From NCBI GenBank assembly GCA_036406655.1, contig DASXAP010000184.1, positions 1 through 35,891 on the forward strand: DNA of 35,891 nt, read 5' to 3'. The notes beneath the pieces were generated by a model. It saw only the letters and a program-made list of their open reading frames with translations. It ran no database searches and was not told the DNA's origin. Position numbers and translations under genes: made by a program. Shown in pieces: positions 16,026 to 23,620 of this stretch (its first letter is position 1; each line of letters begins with the position of its first letter). Source of the DNA: VAZQ01 sp036406655 (GTDB lineage: Bacteria > Pseudomonadota > Alphaproteobacteria > Rhizobiales > Xanthobacteraceae).

Positions 16026-16175
16026 GGCACCGGCATCGAGATAATAGCGGCTGAGCGCGCGCCGGCGGCGCAGGTCGAGCTTGCGCTCGGCGTCGAGCGC
16101 CAGCGGATGCGCAGGGATCACTGCGCCGCGGCGCAGTGTCGCAAGCACCTGCGGCGACCAATACTGCCAGTGCAG
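16026..16175 (-). pseudogene. 5' remnant of a dihydrodipicolinate synthase (DapA)-family gene
   Basis: The minus strand reads about 50 codons: LHWQYWSPQVLATL, then RRGAVIPAHPLALDAERKL, then RALSRYYLDAGA. 'GAVIPAHPLALDAERKLD' and 'RALSRYYLDAGA' are what I remember as the N-terminus of a DapA-family subgroup, where GAGG..VGVHTTQ should follow. Here similarity stops abruptly after DAGA (about 16026) and the frame continues into low-complexity Gly/Pro sequence. Only the first ~15% of a normal ~300-residue protein remains. The surviving GNAT and SDR genes at 17350-19291 lie on the same strand, so they may be relics of the same former operon. Confidence 0.6.
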
Positions 16176-16203
16176 TCCCGTCGCTCGCTGCGCCCGACGC
16201 TAT

Positions 16204-16232
16204 TTGACACGCTCGGGACCCGACCCTATCGT
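16204..16232 (+). promoter_or_regulatory. Sigma70-like promoter candidate for the second binding protein
   Basis: TTGACA (16204-16209) is a perfect -35 hexamer, followed after 17 bases by TATCGT (16227-16232, four of six matches to TATAAT). Transcription would start about 70 bases before the ATG at 16311. It lies at the upstream edge of the DapA-family remnant. Confidence 0.45.
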
Positions 16233-16310
16233 CGCGCACACGCACTTACCACCGGGGCTCGCTGCGCGTCGAGGTCGATCCGGCGCAGGCCCGCACATCG
16301 GAGCGAAGCC

Positions 16311-17324
16311 ATGAGCATCATCGCGAAAGTCGCGTTTGCGACGCTCGCCGGCGCGGCGTTCTGCGCATCTCCCGCAAGCGCGCAGCGGATCACGTTCACG
16401 CTCAACTGGGTGGCGGGCGGCGATCACGCGCCGTACTTCTATGCCCAGAAGATGGGCTGGTACAAGCAAGCCGGGATCGACGTCGAGTTCGAGACCGGCC
16501 GCGGCTCGGCGGCCTCGGCGCAGAAGGTAGGCGCCGGGCAATCCCAGCTCGGGCTTTCCGACATGGCCGGCGTGCTGCTGTTCCGCGGCAAGGGCGCCGA
16601 TAATGTCGGAGTGATGAACGTCTATGCCAACTCCCCGCAGGGCCTCTACTGGCTCAAGAGCTCCGGCATCCAGAGCGTCAAGGATCTCGCCGGCAAGAAG
16701 ATCGGCAATCCCGCGGGTGACGGGGCGCGCACCATGTGGCCGGCATTGGCGAAGAAGGTGGGCATCGATCCGGGCTCGGTCACCTGGGTCAACATCGACG
16801 CCAACGCCAAGCTGAGCGCGCTCAAGGCGAAAACCATCGATGCCACGACCTCGTTCTTCAACCTGCACCACGTGTTTGCCCGCGAGCTCGGCAGCGACAT
16901 GGGTTTCCTGGCGTGGAAGGACGCGGGCGTGAACCCCTACGGCAACTCGATCATCGCCAATGGCTCCTGGCTCAAGGCCAATCACGACAAGGCCGACAAG
17001 TTCGTGAAGATCACCCAGAAGGCGTTCGCCGAATGCGTCAAGACGCCGGACCCCTGCATCAGCGCGCTGGTGGAGGCGAACGGCGCGCTCCTGCACAAGA
17101 ACGAGCTCGAGAACTGGCACCTCGTCACCATGCTGATGAGCGACGACATCTCCCGCACGGTGGCGCTGGGCTGGCACGACGACAAGCGCATGGCCGCCGA
17201 CTACCAGCTGGTCGACGAATATCTGAAGATCGAGAAGCCGTACGATGTGAGGAGCGCCTACACCAACGAGTTTCTCGACAAGAACGTGAAGATGCCGCCG
17301 ATCCATCCGCCGAAGCTGTATTGA
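16311..17324 (+). CDS. NMT1/THI5-type ABC transporter substrate-binding protein (orphan)
   Basis: A 337-residue periplasmic binding protein starting at ATG 16311; upstream in-frame codons are not part of it. The signal peptide is clear (SIIAKVAFATLAGAAFCA, cleavage likely after ASA near residue 24). The mature part begins RITFTLNWVAGGDHAPYFYA and continues with KMGWYKQAGIDVEFETGRGS, the NMT1/THI5 signature; GIQSVKDLAGKKIG and DPCISALVEANG are also typical. No permease or ATPase gene is adjacent. It may deliver its ligand to the SBP-less permease/ATPase pair on the minus strand (8791-10339) or to a system elsewhere. It has its own promoter candidate and a GGAG ribosome-binding site. Confidence 0.9.
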   Translation: MSIIAKVAFATLAGAAFCASPASAQRITFTLNWVAGGDHAPYFYAQKMGWYKQAGIDVEFETGRGSAASAQKVGAGQSQLGLSDMAGVLLFRGKGADNVGVMNVYANSPQGLYWLKSSGIQSVKDLAGKKIGNPAGDGARTMWPALAKKVGIDPGSVTWVNIDANAKLSALKAKTIDATTSFFNLHHVFARELGSDMGFLAWKDAGVNPYGNSIIANGSWLKANHDKADKFVKITQKAFAECVKTPDPCISALVEANGALLHKNELENWHLVTMLMSDDISRTVALGWHDDKRMAADYQLVDEYLKIEKPYDVRSAYTNEFLDKNVKMPPIHPPKLY

Positions 17325-17349
17325 TCGATCGGATTCCTGCGCCGAGGCG

Positions 17350-18264
17350 TCATCCGAATTCGGGCCCGATCACCGCATAGGTGCGCGCGGCATCGTCGAA
17401 ACGCGTCGATCTGCCGTGCAGCATGCGCGTCAGCGGCCGTACCGGGATGAACCCGCAGGCGGCGAGGAAGTCGTTCAGCGCGGTCTTTGCGTCGGCGACA
17501 TCGGTGAACAGCGGGCCCGCGAAAAGACCGAGCGCGTGCGCCATGAGCGCGCAGGCGACGGTGTCGTCCTCGGCGATCAGCGGACCGAGCTGCGCGGCCA
17601 CCCGCCCGTCCCGGCCGAGCAGAAAGCCGATCAGCCGGCCGTCCCGCTCGGCGACGAGCTCGGCCGACGGCAACCGGCCGCGCAGTCGGCCGAGCACCTG
17701 CGTGCGCGCTGCGCCGAAGGCCCTTGCGTCGTAGTCGCACAACGCGCGCCAGTCCCCGTCTCGGAGCGGGCGAACGGTTGCTCCCGCGGCCGGCACGGCC
17801 GGCGGCGCGACCGCAGACCGCTCGCGGCGGAGGAGCCGGTGGAATCCCCAGCAATCGTGAAAGCCCAGGGCCCGATAGACGGCGCGGCCTTCGGGGGTCG
17901 CGTCGAGCACCGCTACGAGACTGCGGCCGGCAAGATCGTCCATGGCGCGCCGCATCAGCTGCGTGGCCAGGCCGCGCCGGCGATAAGGACCGGCAACCAG
18001 CACCATGCTGATCCAGGCAAACCCGGCCTCCGCCCTCGCCGGCGCGCGGGGAAGGCTCGCCGCGGCGTAAGGCAAGGTCGCGGTCGTGGCGACGATCCGC
18101 CCGGTTGCGGTCTGCACGGCATGAACCTGCCCGTGGGCAAGAAAAATGGCCCAGTCCGCCGGCACCTGGTTCCAGCTGGCCTCGCGGACCAGCGCGCAGG
18201 CATCATCGAGCTCCGATGCCGAGAAGGAGGCCTTGCAGCCGACAGTCAGCTCAGAAATTTCCAT
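17350..18264 (-). CDS. GNAT family N-acetyltransferase, two-domain
   Basis: A 304-residue protein with two GNAT modules. The N-terminal one carries the acetyl-CoA pyrophosphate-binding loop GPYRRRGLATQLM at about 92-104 after ISMVLVAG, and AVYRALGF as the end of the fold. The C-terminal module (from ~165, TVRPLRDGDW) has ACGFIPVRPLTRML, typical of the second, usually non-catalytic, domain of this subgroup. The acceptor substrate is unknown. The start overlaps the end of the SDR-type gene by 14 bases, so the two are one transcription unit. Confidence 0.85.
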   Translation of the reverse strand: MEISELTVGCKASFSASELDDACALVREASWNQVPADWAIFLAHGQVHAVQTATGRIVATTATLPYAAASLPRAPARAEAGFAWISMVLVAGPYRRRGLATQLMRRAMDDLAGRSLVAVLDATPEGRAVYRALGFHDCWGFHRLLRRERSAVAPPAVPAAGATVRPLRDGDWRALCDYDARAFGAARTQVLGRLRGRLPSAELVAERDGRLIGFLLGRDGRVAAQLGPLIAEDDTVACALMAHALGLFAGPLFTDVADAKTALNDFLAACGFIPVRPLTRMLHGRSTRFDDAARTYAVIGPEFG

Positions 18265-19291
18265 CGCGGATATCGTAGTGAGTGGGCTTGCCGAGACTCG
18301 GCATGCCGCGCGCGACCCAATCGGCGGTCCAGTCCAGGAGCTGCAGCAGCGGCACCCGTGGATAGCCGAACAGCCGCATTGCCTGGGCGCTGTTGACCAG
18401 CCAGGCCTCGGCCGCCTCGGCGCCGGCGAAGCGCGGTTGCCTGCCGAGGCGTTCGCCGAGCGCCTCGGCGAGCCAGCGCACGCTCACGGTCTCCGGCCCG
18501 CTCACATTGAGCGGGCTCGACGGCACCGTGCAGTGCCCGAGCGCGCGCAGCACCATGCTGCCGGCATCCCCCTGCCAGATCACGTTGACGTGCCCGGTCG
18601 CAAGATCGATCGGCTCGTTGGCGAGCACGCGCGAGGCGATGTCGTGCAGCACGCCATAGCGCATGTCGATCGCATAGTTGAGGCGGATGATGCGGCCCGG
18701 CGTGCCGTGGCGTCCCGAGAAATACCGGAACATGCCCTCGCGGGCGACGCAGGAATTCGCGTAGGCGCCCGGCGGCGGCATGGTCGGAGTGGCCTCGGTG
18801 GCGCCGCCGTGATGCACGTCGACGTAAGGGTACACGCAGCCGGTGGAGAAGGCGACGATGCGCGAGGCGGCGAATGCCTCCGCGACCAGCGCCGGCACGA
18901 ACGCGTTCATCGCCCAGGTCAAGCCCTCCTCTCCGGAGGAGCCGAACTTGCGCCCGGCCATGAACACCACGTTGGCAAGCTTCGGCAGCGCCTCGATCTG
19001 CCGGCGGTCGAGGAGATCGGCGCTGATGCACTCGATCCCGCAGGCGGCGAGCGCCTCGCGCAGCCCCGGCTCGCTGAAGCGGGCGACTCCGACGACGCGC
19101 ATTCGCGGCGCCGCCCGCTTTGCCAGTCTCGCAAGCGTGGGGCCGATCTTTCCACCCACCCCGAGGATGATGAGATCGCCGGAAAGCTTCTCGAGTGCGG
19201 CGCTCAGCTCCGCGCCGGGTGTCGTCATCACCTCCTCGAGGTGCTCGACATCGCGAAATCGACCGGGCAGCGTGAAGTCCAAATCCGGCAT
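18251..19291 (-). CDS. NAD-dependent epimerase/dehydratase (extended SDR) with altered catalytic motif
   Basis: A 346-residue extended short-chain dehydrogenase-fold protein. The nucleotide-binding loop is LGVGGKIG (residues 43-50), ADLLDR at ~91-96 follows beta-3, and FSTGCVYPY (148-156) holds the usual Ser/Thr region. The catalytic YxxxK is replaced: Tyr177 is followed at +4 by Cys181 (AYANSCVARE). Without the lysine, normal SDR chemistry would be weakened, so the protein may have a different reaction or a binding role. It is co-transcribed with the GNAT gene. An SDR, a GNAT and a DapA-family remnant on one strand suggest a former small-molecule pathway. The product is not recognised. Confidence 0.82.
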   Translation of the reverse strand: MPDLDFTLPGRFRDVEHLEEVMTTPGAELSAALEKLSGDLIILGVGGKIGPTLARLAKRAAPRMRVVGVARFSEPGLREALAACGIECISADLLDRRQIEALPKLANVVFMAGRKFGSSGEEGLTWAMNAFVPALVAEAFAASRIVAFSTGCVYPYVDVHHGGATEATPTMPPPGAYANSCVAREGMFRYFSGRHGTPGRIIRLNYAIDMRYGVLHDIASRVLANEPIDLATGHVNVIWQGDAGSMVLRALGHCTVPSSPLNVSGPETVSVRWLAEALGERLGRQPRFAGAEAAEAWLVNSAQAMRLFGYPRVPLLQLLDWTADWVARGMPSLGKPTHYDIRDGNF

Positions 19292-19864
19292 TGATGCATG
19301 TTAACCCGCGCAATGCAGGTTCGCCAATGTGGGAAGGACGAGCCCCATGCGCTGCACGACGTGTTCTGCGCTCGCAAGCCGCCCTCGGACCAGGACTACA
19401 GCGGCATCATCGGGCGCTCGGCAACCCGCTGCGCTCGCTCGCCATCTCCTAGCCGCACAAGTAGAAGATTTGCTACCGCAAGGCGCAGGCGCTGTTCGCG
19501 TTGTGAGCGGCGGACCGCGCCTTTACCGGATTTCCGTAGATCGGCTAAGCTGCGGTCAACATGAGAGCGACGATGCCGGGCGTCTTGCCCGGCCTGATCC
19601 GGACCGTGCTGGCGGGATTCGAGCTCGGCCCCTACCGGCGGGGCAATCGCATATGGATCGTCATGGCCGGGCTTGTCCCGGCCATCCACGCCTTTGCGCG
19701 GGCACAAGACGTGGATGCCCGGCATAAAGCCGGGCATGACGAAGCGCGTATGCAATCGCCCTCGCCCCTACCGGCGGGGCGCACCATGAGCCTGCACAGG
19801 CACGCCCCGCCTTCCCCCGCCCCATCGCTCCTCGGCAGACAGCGGCAATCGCAGATGCGGTGTC
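19292..19864. other. Long intergenic spacer without a recognised gene
   Basis: About 570 bases. The first 360 contain short open frames without recognisable motifs or ribosome-binding sites. The second half holds a palindromic repeat (19660-19740) flanked by 16-bp direct repeats. No promoter stands out before the hydrolase start at 19865. Confidence 0.6.
19629..19780. repeat. REP-like tripartite palindrome flanked by direct repeats
   Basis: Hairpins: ATGGCCGGG-CTTGT-CCCGGCCAT (19663-19685), TCCACG with CGTGGA (19686-19715), and ATGCCCGGC-ATAAA-GCCGGGCAT (19715-19737), bracketed by GTCAT/ATGAC (19660-19664, 19736-19740). The plan matches the element at 3937-4005. On both sides lies an exact 16-bp direct repeat, CCCCTACCGGCGGGGC (19629-19644 and 19765-19780), and GCAATCGC occurs next to each. 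Confidence 0.75.
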
Positions 19865-20683
19865 ATGGCCGCGCCTGACCCAGCGCACGCGATCGGCCGG
19901 GCGGGCGGACGGCAAGGGAGCGGATCGGTCGCGGTCGCCGGGGTCGAGCTCGAGCTCTTCGAGCGCGGCCGGGGTCCGGCGCTGCTCTATCTGCACGGCG
20001 GCGGCGGGATCGAAATCGATCAGCCGTTTCTCGAGCTGCTCGGCAACGAGCGACGGGTGATCGCTCCCTCGCATCCCGGCTTCGGCAGGTCGTCGCTGCC
20101 CGACTGGCTCGACAGCATCGACGATATCGCTCATCTCTACCTCGAGCTGATGGATCGATTGGGCCTCGGCAGAACCGACATCGTCGGCTTTTCGATCGGA
20201 GGCTGGATCGCGGCGGAGCTGGCGAGCAAGGTGCCGGATCGGATCGACCGGCTGGTGCTGATCGGTCCGGTGGGAGTGAAGACCGGACCCCCGGACAGGC
20301 TGGACGTCCCCGACATCTTTGCCATGCCGCAGGAGAAGCTCGACCGCTTGCGCTTCCACGATCCCGCCAGGAATCCCGTCGACATGACCGAACTGCCGGA
20401 CGAGGAGCTCCGCATCGCCGCGCGCAATCGCGAGACGCTGGCGCTCCTGACCTGGGAGCCGTACATGCACAATCCCAAGCTCAGGCACCGGCTGCACCGG
20501 GTGGACGCGCCGACCTTGCTCCTGCGCGGGGCCAGCGACGGGATCGTCTCGGCCGACTATCTCGCCCGCTACGCGGCCCTGCTGCGGCAAGGACGGACCG
20601 AGACGATCGGCGAAGCCGGACACCTGCCGCAGGTGGAGCAGCCGCATGCGACCGCGGCCAGGATTCTGCAGTTCCTGCGATGA
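19865..20683 (+). CDS. Alpha/beta hydrolase, meta-cleavage-product hydrolase-like
   Basis: A 272-residue alpha/beta hydrolase. The oxyanion region is LHGGGG (43-48), the nucleophile elbow GFSIGG with Ser110, the acid Asp225 in RGASDGIVSADY, and the base His253 in EAGHLPQVE, in the correct order. The family includes MhpC/BphD-like C-C hydrolases that act on ring-fission products, and also esterases. Its position ahead of a flavin enzyme and a LigB-type dioxygenase favours the first role. There is no clear ribosome-binding site before ATG 19865, so the true start could lie a little downstream. Confidence 0.85.
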   Translation: MAAPDPAHAIGRAGGRQGSGSVAVAGVELELFERGRGPALLYLHGGGGIEIDQPFLELLGNERRVIAPSHPGFGRSSLPDWLDSIDDIAHLYLELMDRLGLGRTDIVGFSIGGWIAAELASKVPDRIDRLVLIGPVGVKTGPPDRLDVPDIFAMPQEKLDRLRFHDPARNPVDMTELPDEELRIAARNRETLALLTWEPYMHNPKLRHRLHRVDAPTLLLRGASDGIVSADYLARYAALLRQGRTETIGEAGHLPQVEQPHATAARILQFLR

Positions 20684-20749
20684 TGCGCAGCATTCCGACG
20701 GGCTTTCCCGCGTGGCGGGAGCGATAGGACAACGGGCGAGGAGCTATCG

Positions 20750-21940
20750 ATGAAAGCGTGGCACTTCAGCGAGAACGCCTATCCGTACCTGCCCCCGGCC
20801 GACGAGTACGAATCGATTCGCGTCTCGCTGCCCAATCGGCTCTACGACCCGGAAAAAGGCGCCGCGCTCTACGACCGCTACATCGACGAATGGCTGATCG
20901 CCGAGGACGAGGGCGTCGAGATCATGCTCAACGAGCATCATCAGACGGCGACCTGCGTCGATCCGGCGGCGCCGCTGGTTCTGGCGGCGCTGGCGCGGCT
21001 GACCAGGAAGGCGCGCCTGCTCATCCTCGGCAACCCGGTGGCCAACCGGCGCCAGCCGGTTCGGGTTGCCGAAGAGATGGCATTGGCGGACGTGCTGTCG
21101 AAGGGCCGGCTGGAATGCGGCTTCGTGCGCGGCGTGCCCTACGAGGTGCTCCCCGCCAACAGCAACCCGGTGCGCATGAACGAGCGGCAGTGGGAAGCGA
21201 TCGACCTGATCATACGCGCCTGGACCAGTCACGACGGTCCGGTGAGCCACGAGGGCCGCTTCTTTCATCATCGCAACATCAACATATGGCCGCGGCCGTT
21301 TCAGCAGCCGCATCCGCCGGTCTGGGTCTCGACCACCACGCCGGGCGGGGCCGGGCGGGTCGGCGCGCGCGGCTACGTGCAGGCGACCTTCCTCACCGGC
21401 TATGCCGGCACCCCGGCGATCTACGAGTCCTATCGTCAGGGTTGGCGCGGCGCCGGCCGCGCCGGCGAGGTTCCGGTGCATCGGCTGGCCTATGCGGCAT
21501 TGGTCTACACTGCAGAGAGCGAAGCGCAGGCGCGGGCCGGCGCCGAGAAGCTCCTGTGGTACATGACCGCAAACAAGGTTCCGTTGCACTTCTGCTATCC
21601 GCCCGGTTATGTGCCGACGGCAGTGCACGCGCAGATCCTGCGCGGCGCGGCGGTCGACCAGCACGCCGCCAATCGGGCCAATGCCACCGTCGACAAGGCG
21701 GTCGAGGCGGGGATCATGTTCGCCGGCACCCCCGATCAGGTATTCCGGCAGATCAAGCGCATGTACGATCACGTCGGCGGCTTCGGTCATCTGCTGATCA
21801 TGGGCCAGGCCGGGTTCCTCGAGCACGAGGAGACCGTGCGCGGAATCAGGTGCTTTGCGCGGGAGGTCTATCCGCGGCTCAAGGAAGCGTTTCCCGATAC
21901 CGCGCCGTCAGGCCTGCGCGAGGAGCGCGTCGTCGCCTGA
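20750..21940 (+). CDS. LLM class (luciferase-like) flavin-dependent monooxygenase
   Basis: A 396-residue luciferase-like TIM-barrel protein with a good GAGGAG site before ATG 20750. Family landmarks are visible: EDEGVEIMLNEHHQT near residues 52-66, RLTRKARLLILGNP, the phosphate-binding GRLECGFVRG after ALADVLSKG, and WPRPFQQPHPPVW with the following STTTPGGAG. Such enzymes use reduced FMN or F420 and, with FMNH2 and O2, oxygenate small molecules. A separate reductase must supply reduced flavin; none is adjacent, although the large flavoprotein at 23621 lies in the same gene series. The substrate is unknown; linkage to ring-cleavage genes suggests an aromatic or its breakdown product. Confidence 0.88.
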   Translation: MKAWHFSENAYPYLPPADEYESIRVSLPNRLYDPEKGAALYDRYIDEWLIAEDEGVEIMLNEHHQTATCVDPAAPLVLAALARLTRKARLLILGNPVANRRQPVRVAEEMALADVLSKGRLECGFVRGVPYEVLPANSNPVRMNERQWEAIDLIIRAWTSHDGPVSHEGRFFHHRNINIWPRPFQQPHPPVWVSTTTPGGAGRVGARGYVQATFLTGYAGTPAIYESYRQGWRGAGRAGEVPVHRLAYAALVYTAESEAQARAGAEKLLWYMTANKVPLHFCYPPGYVPTAVHAQILRGAAVDQHAANRANATVDKAVEAGIMFAGTPDQVFRQIKRMYDHVGGFGHLLIMGQAGFLEHEETVRGIRCFAREVYPRLKEAFPDTAPSGLREERVVA

Positions 21941-21967
21941 ACATCTCAGAGTTGATCGGAGTCAACC

Positions 21968-22981
21968 ATGGCAAAGATCGTGCTCGGCATGGCTTCCTCG
22001 CATGGTCCGCTGCTGGGGACACCACCCGAGCAGTGGGGCGGCCGGGTCGAGGCCGACAGGCGCAATCCGGCGCTCGTCTGGCGCAGCGGCACCTACAGGT
22101 TCGAGGAGCTGGCCGCGCTGCGGGCCGGTGAGAAGCTCGACGACCAGATCGCGCTTGCGGTGAAGCAGCAGCGCTACGATGCCTGCCAGCGCGCGATGGC
22201 GGAAATGGCCCGCCTCTTCAGCGAGGCGAAACCCGACGTCGTCCTTCTCGTGGGCAACGACCAGATGGAGGTGTTCGAGGACGCGAACATTCCCGCCTTC
22301 ATGATCTGCTACGGCGAGAGCCTCGACAATATTCCGTTCAGCGAGGAGCAGAAGAAACGGCTGCCGCCCGGGGTCGCAATCGCCGAGCCGAACCATCACG
22401 GTGAAACCGCGGAGACCTATCCCGGTCATCCCGGATTCGGCCGCCATCTCATCGACCGGCTGATCCAGCGCGATTTCGACGTGGCGGCGTCGGCCCGGCT
22501 GCCGCAGTCCGCCTCGTCCAGCATCTCCGGGCTGCCGCACGCCTACGGCTTCATCTACCGCCGGATCATGCGCGAGAACCTGGTCCCGGCCGTTCCGCTC
22601 TTCATCAACACCTTTTATCCGCCGAACCAGCCGAGCGTGCGGCGATGCCTGGCGCTCGGGGCGGCGCTGGCGGAGGCAATCGAGTCCTGGCCGTCCGACG
22701 TGCGGGTGGCGCTGATCGGCTCCGGCGGAATGTCGCATTTCGTCGTCGACGAGGAGCTCGACCGTTCCTTCCTCGATGCCTTGCGGCGCAATGATGCAAA
22801 GGCTCTGATGTCGATCCCGGCGTGCAGCTTCCGGTCCGGCAACTCCGAATTGAAGAACTGGATTCCGGTCGGCGCCGCGATGAACGAGGTCGGCTCGAGG
22901 ATGACCGTGATCGACTATCAGCCGCTCTACCGCTCATCGGCGGGAACCGGAAGCGGGATGGCGTTTGCCTATTGGCAATAG
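21968..22981 (+). CDS. LigB-type (class III) extradiol ring-cleavage dioxygenase family protein
   Basis: A 337-residue protein, 27 bases after the flavin enzyme, with GGAG before the ATG. It aligns by motif with the beta subunit LigB of protocatechuate 4,5-dioxygenase: SSHGP with His12 (metal ligand), PDVVLLVGND at 89-98, GLPHAYGF with His191, SGGMSH with His257 (acid-base His) and NSELKNW with Glu294 (metal ligand). The second histidine ligand (His61 in LigB, ..YNDH..) is Gln99 here (GNDQMEVF). There is no separate LigA-like small subunit gene. It probably opens a catechol- or gallate-type ring with O2, unless the changed ligand alters chemistry. Confidence 0.82.
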   Translation: MAKIVLGMASSHGPLLGTPPEQWGGRVEADRRNPALVWRSGTYRFEELAALRAGEKLDDQIALAVKQQRYDACQRAMAEMARLFSEAKPDVVLLVGNDQMEVFEDANIPAFMICYGESLDNIPFSEEQKKRLPPGVAIAEPNHHGETAETYPGHPGFGRHLIDRLIQRDFDVAASARLPQSASSSISGLPHAYGFIYRRIMRENLVPAVPLFINTFYPPNQPSVRRCLALGAALAEAIESWPSDVRVALIGSGGMSHFVVDEELDRSFLDALRRNDAKALMSIPACSFRSGNSELKNWIPVGAAMNEVGSRMTVIDYQPLYRSSAGTGSGMAFAYWQ

Positions 22982-23093
22982 CGACCCCCGGCGCGGGCCG
23001 TGGCCGGGACGCCGCCGGGCGAAACGGCGATGCAGGGAAGCTACCCGACTCGGGCGGTCTGTAGCGCGGCGCCGTCGGGCTCGAGCTGCTCGA

Positions 23094-23122
23094 TTGACAT
23101 CGGGGAAAAACCCGCGTTTCTC
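23094..23122 (+). promoter_or_regulatory. Weak promoter candidate before the thioesterase
   Basis: In the 171-base gap after the LigB gene there is a perfect -35 TTGACA (23094-23099) with a poor -10 (TTTCTC, 23117-23122). It could start a transcript covering the thioesterase and the large flavoprotein. Confidence 0.22.
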
Positions 23123-23152
23123 TGCCGCAGCTCGAACGATATCCGCGCTGAA

Positions 23153-23578
23153 ATGGCCAAGCTCGTTCACCGCCGGCAGTTCACGATACAATGGGGTCAC
23201 TGCGATCCGGCGGGTATCGTGTTCAACAGCCGCTTCTTCGAGTTCTTCGACTGGAACGCATGGCTGCTGTTCGAGGCCGCCCTCGGCGTGCGGCCGAGCA
23301 AGCTCGCCTCCGCCTACGGCATCAGCGGCATCCCGCTGGTCGACGCCCGTGCCCGCTTCATCAAGCCGGCCAAATTCGCCGACGTGGCCGAGATCGTTTC
23401 CCAGGTCAGCGAGTTCCGGCGCTCGAGCTTCGAGCTGACTCATCACATCAGCATCGACGGCGAGCTCGCGGTCGAGGGCAGCGAGACCCGGGTCTGGGTC
23501 GGGCCCGATCCCCTCGACCCGACGAGGCTCAAGGGCAAGCCGATTCCGGCGGCGGTGATCGAGCGGTTTCGGCTGTGA
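23153..23578 (+). CDS. 4-hydroxybenzoyl-CoA thioesterase-like hotdog thioesterase
   Basis: A 141-residue hotdog-fold protein from ATG 23153; longer in-frame starts give no family sequence. FTIQWGHCDPAGIVFNSRFFEF carries the signature of Pseudomonas-type 4-hydroxybenzoyl-CoA thioesterase, with Asp18 in the place of its catalytic Asp17. GIPLVDARARFIKPAKFAD and RRSSFELTHHI continue the fold, and the length is right for a single-domain tetrameric enzyme. It should hydrolyse an aromatic acyl-CoA to the free acid in the cytoplasm. It lies between a ring-cleavage gene and genes for aromatic CoA-ester redox enzymes, which suggests it releases the ring-modified acid before cleavage. Confidence 0.88.
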   Translation: MAKLVHRRQFTIQWGHCDPAGIVFNSRFFEFFDWNAWLLFEAALGVRPSKLASAYGISGIPLVDARARFIKPAKFADVAEIVSQVSEFRRSSFELTHHISIDGELAVEGSETRVWVGPDPLDPTRLKGKPIPAAVIERFRL

Positions 23579-23620
23579 GGCCGGCGCTGTTCCGAGATCC
23601 TGCCTGAAGGAGAAGGCACC

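Larger units (their letters stand above)
15982..16310. other. Intergenic region with gene remnant and promoter candidate
   Basis: About 330 bases separate the extradiol dioxygenase from the second binding protein. They hold a minus-strand remnant of a dihydrodipicolinate-synthase-family gene (16026-16175), a sigma70-like promoter candidate (16204-16232) and a GGAG ribosome-binding site before the ATG at 16311. The plus-strand frame that is open through this stretch does not code for anything recognisable before 16311. Confidence 0.6.

Noticed and set aside
15363..16310. Upstream in-frame extension of the second binding protein
   Set aside because: The extension overlaps the extradiol dioxygenase in another frame and has no family sequence. 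The signal peptide begins at ATG 16311.
19298..19564. 88-codon plus-strand frame in the spacer after the SDR gene
   Set aside because: Its composition is Arg/Ser-rich and it has no recognisable domain. A Cys/Lys-containing start looked promising but matched nothing I know.
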